DNA of 64,000 nt from Amborella trichopoda (Eukaryota; Streptophyta; Magnoliopsida; Amborellales; Amborellaceae): contig NW_006498549.1 in NCBI RefSeq assembly GCF_000471905.2, forward strand, positions 821,338 to 885,337. Reading direction: 5' to 3'. Shown piece by piece: positions 20,216 to 30,749 of the stretch. A program made the translations under genes and the position numbers. The notes below the pieces were generated by a model that saw only the letters and a program-made list of their open reading frames with translations, had not been told where the DNA came from and did not search any database. The first letter of the stretch is position 1. The number at the start of each line of letters is the position of its first letter.

Positions 20216-21667
20216 CTGAAGAGTACTGGCCCTTTTCTTCTCTTTCCTCTCTCTCTCTCCAAGACGCACCCTTGAGCTTAAGCAACAACGAAGTCTTTAT
20301 TGAATCGAATGAACCCCAGAGGTCTTTTACAATTTGTCTTTGCATGCTTATAAAGAATTGAGCCCAAACATGGGTGGATGCCAAAAAACTACCTAGAATT
20401 GAAGATAATTACAATTTAATTCAATTAAGAAAATTCTCAAACTGGGTGTAAAAGGACTATTTTGCCCTTTCTTAATAATGTGTGGAATTCCAAAACAGTC
20501 CCTACTGCTATAAGAGAACTTGTGTGATTTTTCATGACTGATCTGGGTTTGTTCTGATGCCCGTTTGATTGAAAGATGATTGTTTCCTTGTGGGGCTCAG
20601 CATGGCGATCGATTTGATACCAACTTCGAGCCATAAATCATGTTTTTAAGCCATGATCATGAAACTTGAAATTTGCTTGAATCTTGAAAACTTCAGATTG
20701 ATTGTGTGCTCGTTCCTTTATGTTTCTTCGTGATTTCATCGTTGAATCACACTGAGCATGCCATCACGATCACGTTGCAACAAACGCAGCTCGATTTCGT
20801 GTATGGATGAAGATTTTGTCATCTTGAGCTTTTTGTCGAAATCTTGAAATCTAGCTGCAGAAGTTTATAGCAGCTTCAATGCCTTTGTGTGTGAAATCCA
20901 ACTGTTCATTGTACATAGGGTTCGATCAGAGATAGCCTCGGACCTCACACACATATTGCAATTGGTTTCATGCTGATCAGGTATTCGAGCATTGTGATTT
21001 GGTCGCCGCAGTTGGACGAGCTGCTGCTAAATTTTCTGCAACTTCCTTCACATATCAGCAACTTCTCTCTAGCTTTACTCGCTACTCGGGTATCGTCTCG
21101 AGGCGTACTACATCGAATCACTCGTCTTGATGAGACGAACACACTCACAAAATTTGAGAGCGATCCGACTCGGATCGAGTGAGATATAGACCCTAAAAGT
21201 CACTACCCGTGACTGTGAAAACTACCACCTTTAATGGTGTTTTTGTGCGGGGTGGCCACACGGGAATAGTGTGCAGCCTACCCCTTTTCGATATTTTACT
21301 CATAACTTTGTCCTAGAGTGCCCGATTAAGCCAAAACATGACCCATAGGAGTTTTCAACCATGCTGGATCTAATGGCAATGGTCCCATAGCTGGTTAACA
21401 TACCAAAAATATAGTTCTAGTTATGGGTTCTATTTTAGGGTACTACGGCCGATTTTACCAAAATTATTTCTTTGTGTTCACTGCCTTAAATATGTCTGAT
21501 CATGATGAAACTTGGCAGGTGGCCTTTTGGATTTCTTATGAAGATCTTGACCAATTCTGGGGCAATTCTGAGATTGACAAAATTTCCACCTATTTTGTAG
21601 GCTCTATTGACTTGCTTCCTCTTTATTCTGCATCAGGGACCAAGGTGCTAAAAAATGCTTTAAAACA

Positions 21668-22675
21668 GTCTCGCATGACGATGGCAGTGTCGTGCGTGAG
21701 CTTCTCTCTTCTTTTGTTCTCTCTAACAGCGAGGCATGTAGACGGCGCTGCTCATCACCGTCCGCAGACGTACCCTTGGCGTCTCAGTGAAGAACACAGA
21801 CAGCGAAACTCGTTGCCGCTAGCAGGTCTCGACAACACCTATAGTCGTCCACCAGCTTCCTTTGGATGTCGGTCCCCATCGTCGTCCACGAGCCTCCTCT
21901 AAGCGTTCGACGCTTGTCGTCATTCCTCCTACATCCCAGGCCTATCGTCGTGTGCCTCATGAAAAATATCTTCGTGTGGAGAGGCTATTGCCGCCAGCGT
22001 AAGGGCATGTTCCCCTCTCATGATGCCAACAACGATGCTCATTGCCACTTGGGTTTTTCCTCCTTCTTCCTCCTCGTTCTCTTCCTCTTCGTCCCCTATT
22101 CTTCTCTTCACTCTTTTCTCTCCTCACTTGACTGTGGGTAGACTTAGTTTAGCGCCGCCATATTGGTCTCGGTTTAGAGTCACCATGCTGGTCTCGAGAA
22201 CCATGCCCGTCTTGCTACCACTCTGAGTTGGTAGCTTTCTGACCGTCATGCTAGTCTTGCCCCTTTGGCAAGTTTTCTTCTACTTTCTCTCTTTAATGGA
22301 ACCTTCAGTTTCATCACTCCCTCATATGAGTGTACAATTCCCTAAGACAAGGGTGGGTCTCTTCAACCCACTTGTCTCGCCAATTAACCATAGAAGTGTT
22401 GTGTAGGAAACAAAAAGATAGCAGGTCAAGGGAGGTGATTCCGAACCAACTAAAGTAGTTGGGGGGCTTTCTTCGTGATCTAAGAGAGCGCCCACACTAG
22501 CTCGGCCGAGTAAGTCCCGAACCTATCTTAAATTCCTCTCTCATCTGTTGGTATATATGCCCTTGTTCTTGAGCAAGGTTCTGAGAAAGTGATCTCAAAT
22601 CCTGAGTTCGCTAAAAACCCAAGATACATGCCGCTTAATAATCTAGATCCAGAAGGCAAAATCACCGACCTTACA
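21668..22675 (+). mobile_element. Right half of the shared G1/G3 LTR
   Basis: The segment aligns with the second half of the G3 3' LTR from 32283 to 33725. It begins GTCTCGCATGACGATGGCAG, matching GCTCGTGCATAGCGATGGC there, and ends near TTACA at 22675 by comparison with TCTGACA at 33725. It contains inverted-repeat phrases such as AGACGGCGCTGCTCATC with CACCGTCCGC (about 21750-21775). Neither the LTR half nor the following bases retain a recognisable primer-binding site. Confidence 0.75.
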
Positions 22676-23232
22676 GGACTTCATCTCAGGTGCAACTCGC
22701 CCTATCCCTTCATTCAATATGGGTGATGACATTAAAAGCATGCCCCAACTATCAGAGCTGGGGCAAGACCTAAAATACCCCCTGCACACGTCCAATTTTG
22801 GTGACGACGTAAAAAGCTGCCCAGAACACTCTTAACTCCGCTTCTTCTTCATATCCTCCCTCCTCTTCTATCACTTTCGAAGGTACAGCTTGACAATTCC
22901 AAGACTTCGAAGCTTTAAATAAAGAGATCGAAGGCACCAACATCAGCAGGTCACACCGGAAGAGCCCAAGAAAGATGTTGGCCTAGGCGATTCTATTCTT
23001 AACTGTCGTTGATGTCCTAGCTGCCCAAGCCAAGTCCAAGCCATCTTCAAACTCCTATTCCCACGAGGCTTATCACATGGTTCAAGTTCATGAAGCGCCA
23101 CCGAACTCGGGGCAAGTACCGAGTGACCTCAGTCACGATGACTTGGACTCCACGTTCGAAGTGGACCCTTTCATTGCCTAGTCCGGCCAGGGATCAAAAA
23201 TCGTCTCCCACACTAGGCTTCTAGAAGCCGAA
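22676..23232 (+). pseudogene. G3 gag-pro linker remnant after a 5' deletion
   Basis: Directly after the LTR the sequence matches the gag-pro linker of G2 (22700-23040 against 14960-14620 on the minus strand): GGTGATGACATTAAAAGC, then CCCCCTGCAC and CCTCTTCTATC. The primer-binding site, leader and the whole gag are therefore deleted from G3, about 3.5 kb judged against G2. The protease core is also missing; by about 23190 the sequence is already in the stretch preceding RT (LLEAEM-like). Confidence 0.55.
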
Positions 23233-24409
23233 ATGTCAGGATCGTGGGTCTCTACACTCGAGATTGATAAGAAGCATCCTAAATCCCCTGACGAAGAGTT
23301 CCTAGAAGCTCTGGAAGAGTGGGAAGAAGGTGGTCAAGCCACAACTGACGAGCTTGAAAAGATAAACTTAGGGGATGAGGCTGACCTAAGGCTAACTTTC
23401 ATCTCTGCAAAAATGTCCCCAGAGGAGAAAGAAAGGTATATTTCCCTCCTCAGAGAAAATCGGAACGTCTTCATCTGGCATTATCATGAGATGCCCGGTC
23501 TAGACCCTCAAATCGATGTCCATCTTCTTTGTATTGACCCGTCCATCAAACCCATAAAGCAGAAATCAATAAGGTTTAGACCCGACCTCGAGATGTAGAT
23601 GAATAAGCTCAGGCAAGCTGGATTCATACGTGAAGTCAAATAGCCAAGATGGCTGGCAAATGTTGTCCCAGTCAAGAAGAAAAATTGCTAAATCAGGATC
23701 TGTATTGATTTTCGCGATTTGAACACCGCCTGCCCCAAGGATGACTTCACCCTGCCGTTCACCGAGATGCTTGTTGATTCCATGGCTCATTGCCAAATCT
23801 TCTCCTTCATGGATGGGTATTTTAGTTATAATCAGATCAAGATGGCACTAGAGGATGAAGAGGCCACTGCATTATTGATCCCAAAAGGTGTCTTTTGTAC
23901 ACTGTGATGCCTTTCAGTTTAAAGAGCGTAGGTGCCACGTACCAGCAAGCCAAGACGACCATCTTCAAGGATATTATGCATAAGGAGGTTGAATGCTATG
24001 TGGATGACTTGGTAGTGAAGTCTGAAACAAAAGATGCTCACATGAAGGACCTTAAATAGGTATTCGAGCGGCTATGGCGTCACCAACTCAAGATGAACCC
24101 CTTGAAATGCGCCTTTGTCGTATGCTCAGGAAAGTTCTTAGGGTTCATCGTGAGGTATCATGGGCTGGAGATTGAGCCAGTCAAAACAGCGATCCAGGAC
24201 ATGCCACCGCTTACAACCCTACTTGACCTTCGGTCTCGCCAAGGGCAGCTGGCCTACATTGGAAGGTTCATCTCGAACCTCTCAGGACGATGCAAGCCCT
24301 TTTCACACCTGCTAAAGAAGGACACTCCCTTCATATGGGATGAGGCGTGCCAAGTTGCACTTGATGATATCAAGCATTACTTGTTGAATCCTCTGGTACT
24401 CTCCACGCG
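23233..24409 (+). pseudogene. pol: G3 reverse transcriptase, Tat lineage, broken
   Basis: A Ty3/gypsy RT spread over two main frames. The opening has the acidic pre-RT segment and WHYHEMPGLDPQIDVH, then KQKSIRFRPDLEM and a stop at 23596. Next come AGFIREVK (stop), WLANVVPVKKKN (stop), ICIDFRDLNTACPKDDF, FSFMDGYFSYNQIKM, a frameshift near 23900, then MPFSLKSVGATYQQA and the catalytic motif YVDD near 23997-24008. The thumb and connection follow (LKMNPLKCAF, SGKFLGFIV, GQLAYIGRFISNLSGRC). The YVDD is kept. At least four in-frame stops (23596, 23641, 23687, 24057) and a frameshift make it non-functional. Confidence 0.85.
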
Positions 24410-24830
24410 ATGTTAGGAAGGCCTCTCATCCTATACATGACCACTCTTGATGAGTCACTTGGGGCATTCCTAGCACAGAATAATGATGTGGGGAAAGAAA
24501 CAGCACTCTATTATCTCAGCCGCAAGATGCAAGGTACCGAGAAGAATTACCCTTCCATTGAAAAGATATGCTTAGCCTTGATCTTTGTGGTACAGAAGCT
24601 CCGTCATTACTTGCTTGGTCACAAAGTCAAGCTAATCTCAAAGGCAGACCAGGTAAAGTTCCTTATGACTTGGCCATGCTTGTCAGGACGCTTGGCCAAG
24701 TGGGCATTATTGTTGATGGAATTCGACATCATGCATGTACCACAGAAGGCCATCAAATGTCAAGCCTTAGTAGACTTTCTCATGGCTCACGCAGTCTCTT
24801 CAGAATCTCCCCTATCAAGTGATCTTCCAG
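24410..24830 (+). pseudogene. pol: G3 first RNase H domain
   Basis: After a frameshift near 24410 the frame continues as MLGRPLILYMTTLDESLGAF, then ETALYYLSRKMQGTEKNYPS, IEKICLALIFVVQKLRHYL, and LAKWALLLMEFDIMHVPQKA, IKCQALVDFL. This is the usual gypsy RNase H that removes the RNA template during reverse transcription. The opening LYMTTLDESLGAFLAQ lacks the first acidic catalytic residue in its common position (LYLATSD... is usual in this lineage, where the domain is itself degenerate). Confidence 0.75.
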
Positions 24831-24867
24831 ATGAAGAAGTTTTCTGTACGGTACTAAATTGGCTGTG

Positions 24868-25247
24868 GGAGATGTACTTCGATGGAGCATTCCAGTCAAA
24901 TAGAGGGGGTGTCGGAGTCGTGTTCCTGACTCCCGATGGTAGAATGATTCCTCTATCCTTCTCACTCTCAGAGTAATTTTCTCATAATGAGGTTGAATAT
25001 CAAGCCCCCATAATCGGATTGGAGATCGCTCGGGAGCTAGATCTGGAGCAGCTGAACGTCTTCGACGACTCTAAGCTGGTCATCCGGCAAGTTATGGGGA
25101 TTTATAACATAGGGAAGGATACTCTCAAGCCTTATCATGACACAGTCAAATATTATATGGTCCCATTCGACGGTTTCTCCCTAAGTCATATCCCTAGTAG
25201 GCTAAACTCACAGGCTGATGCGCTTGCAAATCTTGGGGCCACCATTT
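24868..25247 (+). pseudogene. pol: G3 second, archaeal-type RNase H (aRNH)
   Basis: The frame reads EMYFDGAFQSNRGGVGVVFL, then TPDGRMIPLSFSLSE and an in-frame stop near 24974, then NEVEYQAPIIGLEIARELD, FDDSKLVIRQVMGIYN, and IPSRLNSQADALANLGA. The signature residues of an archaeal-type RNase H are visible: D in YFDGA, E in EVEY, D in DDSKLV and D in QADALA. A second RNase H of this kind between the ordinary RNase H and integrase is diagnostic of the Tat clade, including Ogre and Retand relatives. It is interrupted by at least one stop. Confidence 0.75.
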
Positions 25248-25414
25248 AACTATCTTCATCAGGGCCTATGTCTGTCTGGGTAACAGAATGGAGACATGTT
25301 GACTTGAGAATCGAAGTTTATGCAGATGATGAGAGAGATGTCTTCCCTGAATGCCGACCTTATCCATTTGAAGCACTTCTTACAGCCAAGGATGTCATTA
25401 AGGCAGAGTAGGAA

Positions 25415-26753
25415 ATGTCCCAAGGTAAAGAATCCAAGGCTGAGAAGCGGGAGCCAGAATGCTTTAACCCGATATGCACAGAGATTGAACAAGTGGAAGA
25501 CTGGAGGGAGCCTATCATGAACTTCATAAAGCATGAAAGGCTGCCTGATGATCGGGCGGAATGCAACAGTATACAACAGATGTTTACCAAGTACACCATT
25601 CTCGATGGGGATGTTCTCTTTCGCCGATCATTTGACGGAATTCTCCTTAGATGCGTCGATGCATGAGAAGCAAATAAAGTACTGGAAGAAGTGCAGTCGG
25701 GTATTTGTGGGCTGCATCAATCCGGCCCTAAGCTCTATATGCGCATACGCAGACTCAGGTATTATTGGCCTTCAATGGTAGTTGATTTCCAAAACTATGC
25801 TAAAAGATATCAAGTGTGCCAAATGCACTCATGCCTCATTCATCAGCCCCCAGAGCCTCTCCATCCTACAGTGGCATCATGGCCCTCTTTCTAATGGGTA
25901 TGAACATTGTAAGACCCATCGACCCTCCTTCTGCCTTGGGTCATGCCTTCATCTTAGTAACATCAGATTACTTTTCCAAGTGGGCTAAAGTGGTCCCTCT
26001 CAAGTAGGTTCCAAGGGCCACTATGGCCAACTTTGTGCGTCACCACATCATATACCGGTTTGGGGTTCCGGACTGAATAATCTCTGATAATGGCCCTTAG
26101 TTCAGAAGCCATCACATTGATCACCTAATTAACCAGTTCGGTTTTGAGTGGAAGTACTCGACCCTATACCATTCTCGAGCCAATGGTTTAGCTGAGGCAT
26201 TCAATAAAACCCTATGCGGGGTGCTTCGGAAGTCAGTTTCGAAGTCAAAGAAGATTTGGCATGTGAGGCTCCTTGAAGCTCTGTGGGACTATCGCACCAC
26301 CACTCGAAATGCTACAAAGTCTACTCCTTATTCCCTGGTCTATGGAGGCGAGGCAGTTTTACCCCTGAGGTTCAAATACCCTCACTTCATGTCTCCATAC
26401 ATCAGGGATTGACTGAAGATGAGAGGGTCAAGCTCCATTATCAGGAGTTGGATGCTCTTAATGAAAAGAGGGTAGAGACCTAACAAAACCTTGAGCTCAA
26501 TCAAGGGAGAATGAAGAGAGTATTTGACAAGTCTATCAAGGTTCACTCATTTGCTAGCGCGGATCTAGCCTTAGCAGTCAAGAGACCGATTGTCCTGCAT
26601 GGACACCACAAAGGAAAGTTCGAACCCAAGTGGGAAGGTCCCTTCATAGTCAAAAATGTCATACCAAACGGGGCCTACGTACTAGCAAACTTTGATGGTG
26701 AAGAGGTAATGCCCCCTATCAATGGGCGATATCTAAAGAAGTATTATCCTTGA
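25415..26753 (+). pseudogene. pol: G3 integrase, broken and missing key residues
   Basis: A retroviral-type integrase in three or more frames. The N-terminal zinc module reads EVQSGICGLHQSG, then YWPSMVVDF and KRYQVCQMH: compared with the family's HHCC pattern, the first His is Gln and one Cys is Tyr. The core has ALGHAFILVTSDYFSKWAKV, ISDNGP (second Asp present) and NGLAEAFNKTL (Glu present), but the first catalytic Asp position reads GMNIVRPI instead of the usual GMD. The C-terminal part has RMKRVFDKSIKV, GKFEPKWEGPFIVKNV, GAYVLAN and ends INGRYLKKYYP. Frameshifts lie near 25890 and 26390. Inactive. Confidence 0.85.
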
Positions 26754-28110
26754 TGTGCTCTTAAAATGCAATGCATGTAGTAAAAAGAAAGAAATGGAAA
26801 AGAAAATAGCAACCCAACTCAAAAGAAATTCATTTCTTTTATTGCAAAAGCCCATTATCAGGGAGGTTACAGATATAGTATCAACAGTTGCTCTTGCTTC
26901 AGAGGAAAAGTGGATGTTCACATTTAAATGTTGCTCTTGCTTCTGAGAAGGACCAACCATTTTTAAGTCAGCTTCAATTCATCTGACGAAGTATGGATGG
27001 TTTCCGGGAGAGGGAAGAAGTACTTTGATAAAGTCTATCAGACATGCAAAGCGAACTTCCCTGGCAAGGAGCTGGCCTATGATGGATGCCCTTCCTCAAG
27101 ACACAATGGACTTCACTGTTGTGCTGGAGGACATGGCTTCCAACAGACCACAATGGATGGGCCTTCTCATTTTTCATCACTCTTGGCCCCCATAAGGCAT
27201 CGCCGTCCATGATCATCGTCGCACACAACTCAATACCGCATGTGATCATCGTCGCGAGTGGATCAACACCGCAGATGACCACTGCCTCGAGCAGCTCAAC
27301 ACCACGTGCGACCATGGCTGCTAGCGGCATACTACTAAGCATGGCTGTCGTCATGCACAACTTAGCGCCGCGCGAAGACAGCACTGCATGCAACTTAGTG
27401 TCTCACCCCCAACTCCCACCCTCCCCAATTCCCAAGGGGTATTTAATGTTATGGGCCTCTTTGGTTTCCCCAACCGTCGCTCTCCAATGATGGTCCACCT
27501 TCCCTTGAATATCCACCTCTTGACGGCTGCGGTCGTTCCTACCGGTGTTTCTTCTTTCTAACGGAAACTCTCCTCCGTCCACCGAGAATCCCCTTCTGAC
27601 CCTGTTCTTTCCCCTCACCGACAATTGAGAAATATTGGGAAACCACCAGAATCTTCGCAGAAATCTCCTTGTGACCTCTCAATCTCCCTTCTACTCGCCT
27701 TTCCAATCCCCTAAAAAACTCTCCGGAATGTCACGGTGTTCTGGTGAGCCCATTGTTGTTCCCCTCCCCTTCCAGTGACTAAAATTCATCGCAAAACTAT
27801 TGCACTCCCTCTGTCTCGTTGGAATCTTTTTATGGAAGCACTACTGTGGTCTCTACAACTTGCCTACGCCAACGTTTTTGTCACTGTAACTTCGTCGGGT
27901 CTCGTAGTGCACCTCATACAACCTATCGCCATACGTTGCTCTTCCTAAGCTCAATATCATACACCCCATCTGAGCTCATCATCATGCGTCCCTCAAATGT
28001 CAATGCCACGCATTTCATTGGAGGCTTAACGGTGTGCACTTCATCAGAGGCCTAATGACATGTGCATCATCCATAGGCCTAACGTCGGGTTCATCATTCA
28101 AAACCTAGCG
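26754..28110. other. G3 3' internal region with antisense frames
   Basis: After pol the sequence is A-rich (26755-26840), resembling G1 near 690-780. A minus-strand AATAAA lies at 26843-26838. A 139-codon minus-strand frame (27393-26974) is preceded by a TTAAATACCCC site (27446-27436, minus), the likely counterpart of the stronger antisense TATA boxes of G1 and G2. Its first half is a repeat of about 15-17 residues around CGVDPLATMI and CGIELCATMI, caused by a DNA repeat (ATGATCATCGTCGC) at 27200-27330. No domain is recognised. 27480-28110 has no supported gene. Confidence 0.45.
26974..27393 (-). CDS. Hypothetical antisense ORF of G3
   Basis: A 139-codon minus-strand frame, positioned like the antisense ORF of G1 (between pol and the 3' LTR) and with a weak TATA-like site about 45-50 bases upstream. 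The product is Met-, Ala- and Cys-rich with near-repeats of ICGVDPLATM type, then a His/Ser-rich tail. I see no similarity to the 99-codon frame of G1. Either the antisense gene diverges quickly or one or both frames are chance openings. Confidence 0.25.
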   Translation of the reverse strand: MHAVLSSRGAKLCMTTAMLSSMPLAAMVARGVELLEAVVICGVDPLATMITCGIELCATMIMDGDALWGPRVMKNEKAHPLWSVGSHVLQHNSEVHCVLRKGIHHRPAPCQGSSLCMSDRLYQSTSSLSRKPSILRQMN

Positions 28111-28560
28111 CCGCGCATGTGGTATGGCTCTACCGTCTGTGGATTTCTCTCACTATTCTAGTGGAGTTACACCCAGGCCGTGGCCTATCATCCCCAATGG
28201 AGTCAAGAGTAGGCCATTATCCCTCATCTCCAGTAGAAGTCACACCCGTACTGCAGCCCATCATCCCCAGTGGAGTTAGGGGTCATGCTTACCTCTTCAA
28301 TCCTCAGTGGGTCTGTTTCGTACGAAGCTATCTTATCCCCAAGGAATCGGGTCACCTTTCATAAACCTACCTGTCACCCCAGAAAATCACACTTAACCCC
28401 TAATCCCCAGTGAAGTCTGCTTCCATTTGCTACCCCTCGAGCCGCTATCTCCATCTGAGCCCTCTGCTTGTGTATGGCCTTAACCGTTTTATCCTCAGCG
28501 AGTCGGATTATCATCCATAGGCCTATTCGCGATGGAGCCTCACCTACATGGAAACCCACA
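28111..28560 (+). repeat. CCCAGTGGAGT block (G3)
   Basis: About eight imperfect copies of a phrase like ATCCCCAGTGGAGTTA or ATCCCCAATGGAGTCA. It corresponds to 2240-2460 in G1 and to 11371-11870 inverted in G2. Confidence 0.55.
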
Positions 28561-29190
28561 CAATGGTCTAGATGCACGACCCTAAACTACATGGTCCAAA
28601 TTATATGACCTTAAACTGTAACGGAGGTCTAGTTGCACGACCTTAAACTGCATGCTCCTAGCCAGATGACTTTTCCATGGTCCAAACTATATGACCTTAA
28701 ACTGTAGTAGAGGTCTAGTTGCATGACCTTAAACTGCATGGTCCTAGCCACATGAATTTAAACTGCATACCCATGGTCTGAGCTACATGACCTTAAAAAC
28801 TGTAACACACGTCCCTGTAAAAAGATGTTAAACATCACGACAAATAGTCCATTCATGTGACTTTAAACTGTGAAATGGATGCACCTCCTCACAGGGTGTA
28901 TTCCATCACTACCCTCAATGGGGTTGCACCTGTGCTCCAGCCTATCATTCTCAGTGGAGTTACATGTATATCATTGCTCATTATCCTTGAGTTACATGCA
29001 TACTATTGCTCATTATCCCCGTCAAGCTATATTGACCCAAAATAATCCTCAAAGGATTCCCATCATTAATGGTCCAAACTATGACCTGAAAGTGTAGCGG
29101 AGGTCTAGTTGCACGACCTTAAATTGCATGGTCCAATTGTATGACTCAAAACTATAGTCACGTCCGAGCTGCACGACTATAAAAGGCTTT
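28561..29190 (+). repeat. GACCTTAAACT repeat field (G3)
   Basis: The same phrases as in the G1 field (TATGACCTTAAACTGTA, CACGACCTTAAACTGCATGG) occur at least ten times. They are densest at 28600-28880, with a second small group at 29070-29180 and stray copies at 29630-29710. It is shorter than the G1 field, which implies different amplification in the two copies. Confidence 0.65.
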
Positions 29191-30089
29191 GCACAAGGTC
29201 CAAGGGGCAAACTTTAAATATTCTTCCACACATGACCAAATCCCTAATGGATCCAATTCCCTTTACAACATTCACCATTCCTCACGGGTTTCACCCATGC
29301 TCGCAAAATTGCAAATTATTCCACCACTCATGCTCGCTACCAGCCAATGGGTCACCACTATCCACCATCTTCATCAAATACACCTTCCTTCATTACCATT
29401 ATCCATCAATCCCCAGTGAGTCTCACCCATGCTCACAAAACGATGAGCCATCCCGCCATCCATACTCGCCGTCAGCTAGTGGGTCACCACTTTTCACCCA
29501 CCATTCATACATCAGCCATCTTTCATAGGTAGCCTTGTGCCATCTCCTCAAAGTGAATCAAAACCACCACCATACTCACTTCATGCCCTCAACAGACTGT
29601 CATCCATCTCCATCTTGGTCCACCTGTATGACCTTAAACTGTAGTGCACGTCTTGGCCACATGACGTTAAAAGTCTTCGCACAGGTCCTGAAGGCATGAC
29701 CTTAAACACACCTTCACAAAAAATAATGGGCATGGTGTATACCTGGACAAGGGAACGCCATGAGTAAAAATGATAGACGGGAATGGTCACAAAACCATGA
29801 GAACAAGAATTTTGTGAATAGAAACCCAGGCACGGTGAAAACTCGAAAGGGCACGTGAGTAAAAATGGAAAAATAAGGGCAGATGTGGCCGAAAGGTCAT
29901 GGGCAAAAGAGCCCCAAATAAAAGGAAGTTGGTGAAAACCATCTCTACGGCGTCGCTTCCCAAGTCCAAGTGAAAACCCGCGAAGGGTGCTTGGACCAAT
30001 AAATAGGTTGATGCAGCACTCGCCTCAACAGACGGCTTCAACCTGCATTCAAAAGAAAAATCCCTGGTGTCACAATACCAAGATCCAAA
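29191..30089 (+). other. Conserved 3' internal block of G3
   Basis: Non-coding counterpart of 2901-4204. It includes the phrase GGTGAAAACCATCTCTACGG at about 29930-29950 and the GTGAAAACCCGCGAAGGGTG phrase near 29970. Open frames at 29189-29532 (plus) and 29581-30104 (minus) derive from repeat phrases such as CATGCTCACAAAACGATGAG and are not considered genes. Confidence 0.5.
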
Positions 30090-30560
30090 AACAAGAAGAG
30101 TCATTGAGGGTGAAGACGATGAACAAAAGATCCCTCAAAATCAACAAAAAGAGTCCTTGAGGGTAAGGACGATGAACCAAAGATCCCTCAAAATCAAAAG
30201 AGACCCTAGGGTGAGGACGATGACCGAAAGATCCCTCCAAAAATAAGAAGAGTCCTTGAGGGTGAGGACGATGAACAAAAGATCCCTCAAAAGCAAAAAG
30301 AGTCCTTGAGGGTGAGGACAACGAACAAACAATCCCTCAAAATAAAAAAGAATCCCTAGGGTGAGGATGATGACTACAAGATCCCTCAAAAACACAGAAT
30401 GGTCCCCAGGGGTACTGTCCGATAGGGTGAGGACTGTAAATATCAATCGCTCCATGTCGCAAACTCGTCTGATAAGGTAAAGACATTAAAAACTAACCCC
30501 TATGGTCCCGTGAGGGTGAGGATAGCGACAAGATCCCTCAAAGTCTCTTCTCCCTCAAAA
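30090..30560 (+). repeat. Tandem array of about 50 bp (G3)
   Basis: Seven to eight units with the core TTGAGGGTGAGGACGATGA, then a short variable phrase and AAGATCCCTCAAAA. The period is about 47-55 bases. The core is the one amplified with a 94-bp period in G1 (4205-4560). Minus-strand frames of 83 and 104 codons (30321-30070 and 30455-30141) are simply this repeat translated, as their LRDLLFIVLTL-type repeats show. Confidence 0.75.
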
Positions 30561-30749
30561 GTCTCCACGGATGGATCTGCGACAAATGCGTCCAAAAGTC
30601 TGAGCATCTTAGTTATAGCATTGCGAGGATTTCTCCTCGACATTCACGTGGCCCTGTGGCAAGGAAGAAAAAAGAAATAAAGCCAAAGGAAACTTTCTAA
30701 ATGTTATCGTTCTCGCTTCTCTTGAAGCACAACATTCGCCAGGGCATGC
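30561..30749 (+). other. G3 3' internal edge and possible polypurine tract
   Basis: About 190 non-coding bases. A purine-rich stretch (GGAAGAAAAAAGAAATAAAG) lies at 30662-30681, and the bases immediately before the LTR read CGCCAGGGCATGC. The GGGCATG phrase before TGTTTGAAG is also seen in G1 (GGGGCATGT) and resembles the GGGGGCA that precedes LTRs of many plant Tat elements. Confidence 0.45.

Larger units (their letters stand above)
6182..21667 (-). mobile_element. G2: non-autonomous Tat-like gypsy element, complete ends
   Basis: Read on the minus strand the order is 5' LTR (21667-18550), Arg-type primer-binding site (18546-18529), leader, gag (about 16980-15280), gag-pro linker, protease start (14157-13723), 3' internal repeats, then 3' LTR (9314-6182). 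There is no RT, RNase H or integrase: the protease frame ends just after its DGG motif and the sequence passes directly into repeat-rich 3' internal DNA. The element interrupts an LTR of the related G1/G3 family. The junctions read GTCTCAC on the left (6175-6181) and GTCTCGC on the right (21668-21674), consistent with a mutated target-site duplication whose exact register is unclear by about 2 bases. Its LTRs differ at many positions, so the insertion is not recent. Confidence 0.8.
18550..21667 (-). mobile_element. G2 5' LTR
   Basis: About 3.1 kb, collinear with 6182-9314. The minus-strand start reads TGTTTTAAAGCATT and the end reads ACTTGACCA, giving TG...CA termini. In element orientation it contains a minus-strand TTTATAAG (20355-20347) after CCACCCATGTTTGGGC, an AATAAA (20301-20296), a CT-rich tract (20215-19885), the hairpin array (19882-19314), a second CT-rich tract (19310-19165) and the conserved terminal 600 bases also present in the G1/G3 LTRs. 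Its right edge abuts the right half of the G1/G3 LTR. Confidence 0.8.

Noticed and set aside
30070..30455. Minus-strand frames resembling repeated hydrophobic peptides
   Set aside because: They are exact translations of the 50-bp tandem array, with no start context or domain.
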